This document shows, in pieces, positions 5,490 to 6,206 of a stretch of DNA of 6,206 nucleotides. The stretch's first letter is position 1, and each line of letters starts with the position of its first letter. The position numbers and the translations under genes are program-made. Origin of the DNA: Dehalococcoidia bacterium (GTDB lineage Bacteria; Chloroflexota; Dehalococcoidia; UBA3495); contig PANP01000086.1 in assembly GCA_002708395.1 (NCBI GenBank), positions 8,323 through 14,528 of the forward strand. The letters are read 5' to 3'. Under the pieces are notes generated by a model. The model saw nothing but the letters and a program-made list of their open reading frames with translations. It did no database searches and was not told where the DNA came from.

Positions 5490-6197
5490 TCAGACCGCTA
5501 CGTCTTTGGCCGCTTGAGCCGCTTCCGGGTCGTTGGCTCTAAGGGCAAAGTAGTCGATCTTCGGCGCGAATATGTCCAGTAGCCGGCGCAACTCCACCAC
5601 CGGCGTCGGGTGTTCATCAACCCGTAGATCCACCCTGGAAAATGTGTCCGAGGCGTAGACCAGCAAAGCGGCCGAATGGTGCGGTGTGGCGTCTTGCGCT
5701 TCCCCACCGGCCTCTTGCCCTGCCTCCAGCGTCCTGGTCAAACGCTCCTCCAAGTCCAGATCTGCAGCATCTAAGAACACCGAGGACATGGCTTGGACCA
5801 CTCCTTCCCCCACCAACCCGTTGCCCATTGCGACGTGGTCCCGCCCAGCGATATGCCCCGCCCAAGGATTGTTCATGGCCCCGGTCCTGGCGGCGGAATT
5901 ACCGTTGCGATCCACCATCCCTAGCTGGCGCCGTTCTATGAATGGGTCATTGGCCTCCAATTGTTGAAGAGCGCCCTTGGCCGGGTATCCTTGCTCCATC
6001 AGCCTTAAAGCGAAAGGTCCTAATCCAGGGTCAGTTGAGGCTTGAGTGGAAATCGCTCCCACCGCCGGCATCACGTAGGGACACCGGGAACCCACCGTGA
6101 TGTCGCTGGTGGTGATTGCTACCCCCAACATCCCGGTCCGGGAACACCGGCCGATGATGGAGAACGTATTGAACGCGATACCCGGGATGACTCCCAT
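5490..6197 (-). CDS. DUF1028 family protein (Ntn-hydrolase superfamily); start possibly outside window
   Basis: This is a 235-residue protein of the DUF1028 family (PF06267, COG3342), placed in the Ntn-hydrolase clan but without a settled reaction. Seen: the opening TFSI at 11-14, GMLGVAITTSD at 22-32, VGAISTQASTDPGLGPFAL at 46-64, RQLGMVDRNGNSAARTG at 90-106, PWAGHIAG at 111-118, GNGLVGEGVV at 125-134, a glycine-rich EAGQEAGGEAQDA at 158-170 with SAALLVY following, and a closing RVDEHPTPVVELRRLLD at 192-208. The sequence covers the whole family. In Ntn hydrolases an N-terminal Thr, Ser or Cys is the nucleophile; Thr11 is the candidate. No further start codon lies between the ATG at 6197 and Thr11, and the frame stays open to the window edge, so the true N-terminus may be longer. 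Ribosome site is weak or out of view. Tail-to-tail with the cupin gene across a 132-base gap. Confidence 0.88.
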   Translation of the reverse strand: MGVIPGIAFNTFSIIGRCSRTGMLGVAITTSDITVGSRCPYVMPAVGAISTQASTDPGLGPFALRLMEQGYPAKGALQQLEANDPFIERRQLGMVDRNGNSAARTGAMNNPWAGHIAGRDHVAMGNGLVGEGVVQAMSSVFLDAADLDLEERLTRTLEAGQEAGGEAQDATPHHSAALLVYASDTFSRVDLRVDEHPTPVVELRRLLDIFAPKIDYFALRANDPEAAQAAKDVAV

Positions 6198-6206
6198 GCC
6201 CAGCCT

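Noticed and set aside
5485..5498. Hairpin GCGGT-TCAG-ACCGC with the DUF1028 stop codon in its loop
   Set aside because: The stem is only 5 bp and no T run follows on the minus strand, so it is not a credible terminator.

Overview
This window looks like an ordinary stretch of a moderately GC-rich bacterial chromosome. It holds six protein-coding genes and no RNA genes, mobile elements, CRISPR arrays or phage genes that I can see. All six are metabolic or transport families. Amidohydrolase-2 enzymes, monocarboxylate-type MFS carriers, DUF1326 and DUF1028 together are common in environmental heterotrophs such as Chloroflexota (SAR202/Dehalococcoidia-like), Actinomycetota and Pseudomonadota. I lean weakly to an uncultured Chloroflexota-like organism, but this is an impression from gene content, not a demonstrated assignment. 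The promoters resemble the sigma-70 type and several genes have clear Shine-Dalgarno sites.

Layout. Positions 1-202 are non-coding leader with a possible promoter and a small inverted repeat. A metal-dependent amidohydrolase (203-1318, +) converges, across a 21-bp gap, with a threonine-aldolase/beta-eliminating-lyase-like PLP enzyme (1340-2455, -). A 153-bp divergent promoter region (2456-2608) separates the PLP enzyme from an MFS transporter (best start 2609, ends 3949, +). Next come a cysteine-rich DUF1326 protein (4034-4648, +, TTG start) and a cupin resembling bacterial thiol (cysteine-type) dioxygenases (4779-5357, +). The cupin gene has its own strong promoter and a perfect 12-bp hairpin terminator, so it is probably a separate transcription unit. 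A DUF1028 Ntn-hydrolase-like protein (5490-6197, -) enters from the right edge; its true start may lie just outside the window.

How the genes may work together. The divergent PLP enzyme and MFS carrier share one control region, which is typical of an enzyme and the carrier of its substrate or product. An amino acid or small organic acid is a reasonable but unproven guess. The cupin could oxidise a small thiol, DUF1326 may bind metal through its Cys cluster, and DUF1028 and the amidohydrolase probably act on C-N or C-C bonds of small molecules. The mixed orientations and separate promoters argue against a single six-gene operon.

I found no convincing new multi-gene system. The points most worth checking are the mis-startable MFS gene over a divergent promoter, the atypical active-site signatures of the PLP enzyme, the three-His cupin, and the DUF1028 protein whose candidate catalytic Thr is not at the N-terminus of the primary product.
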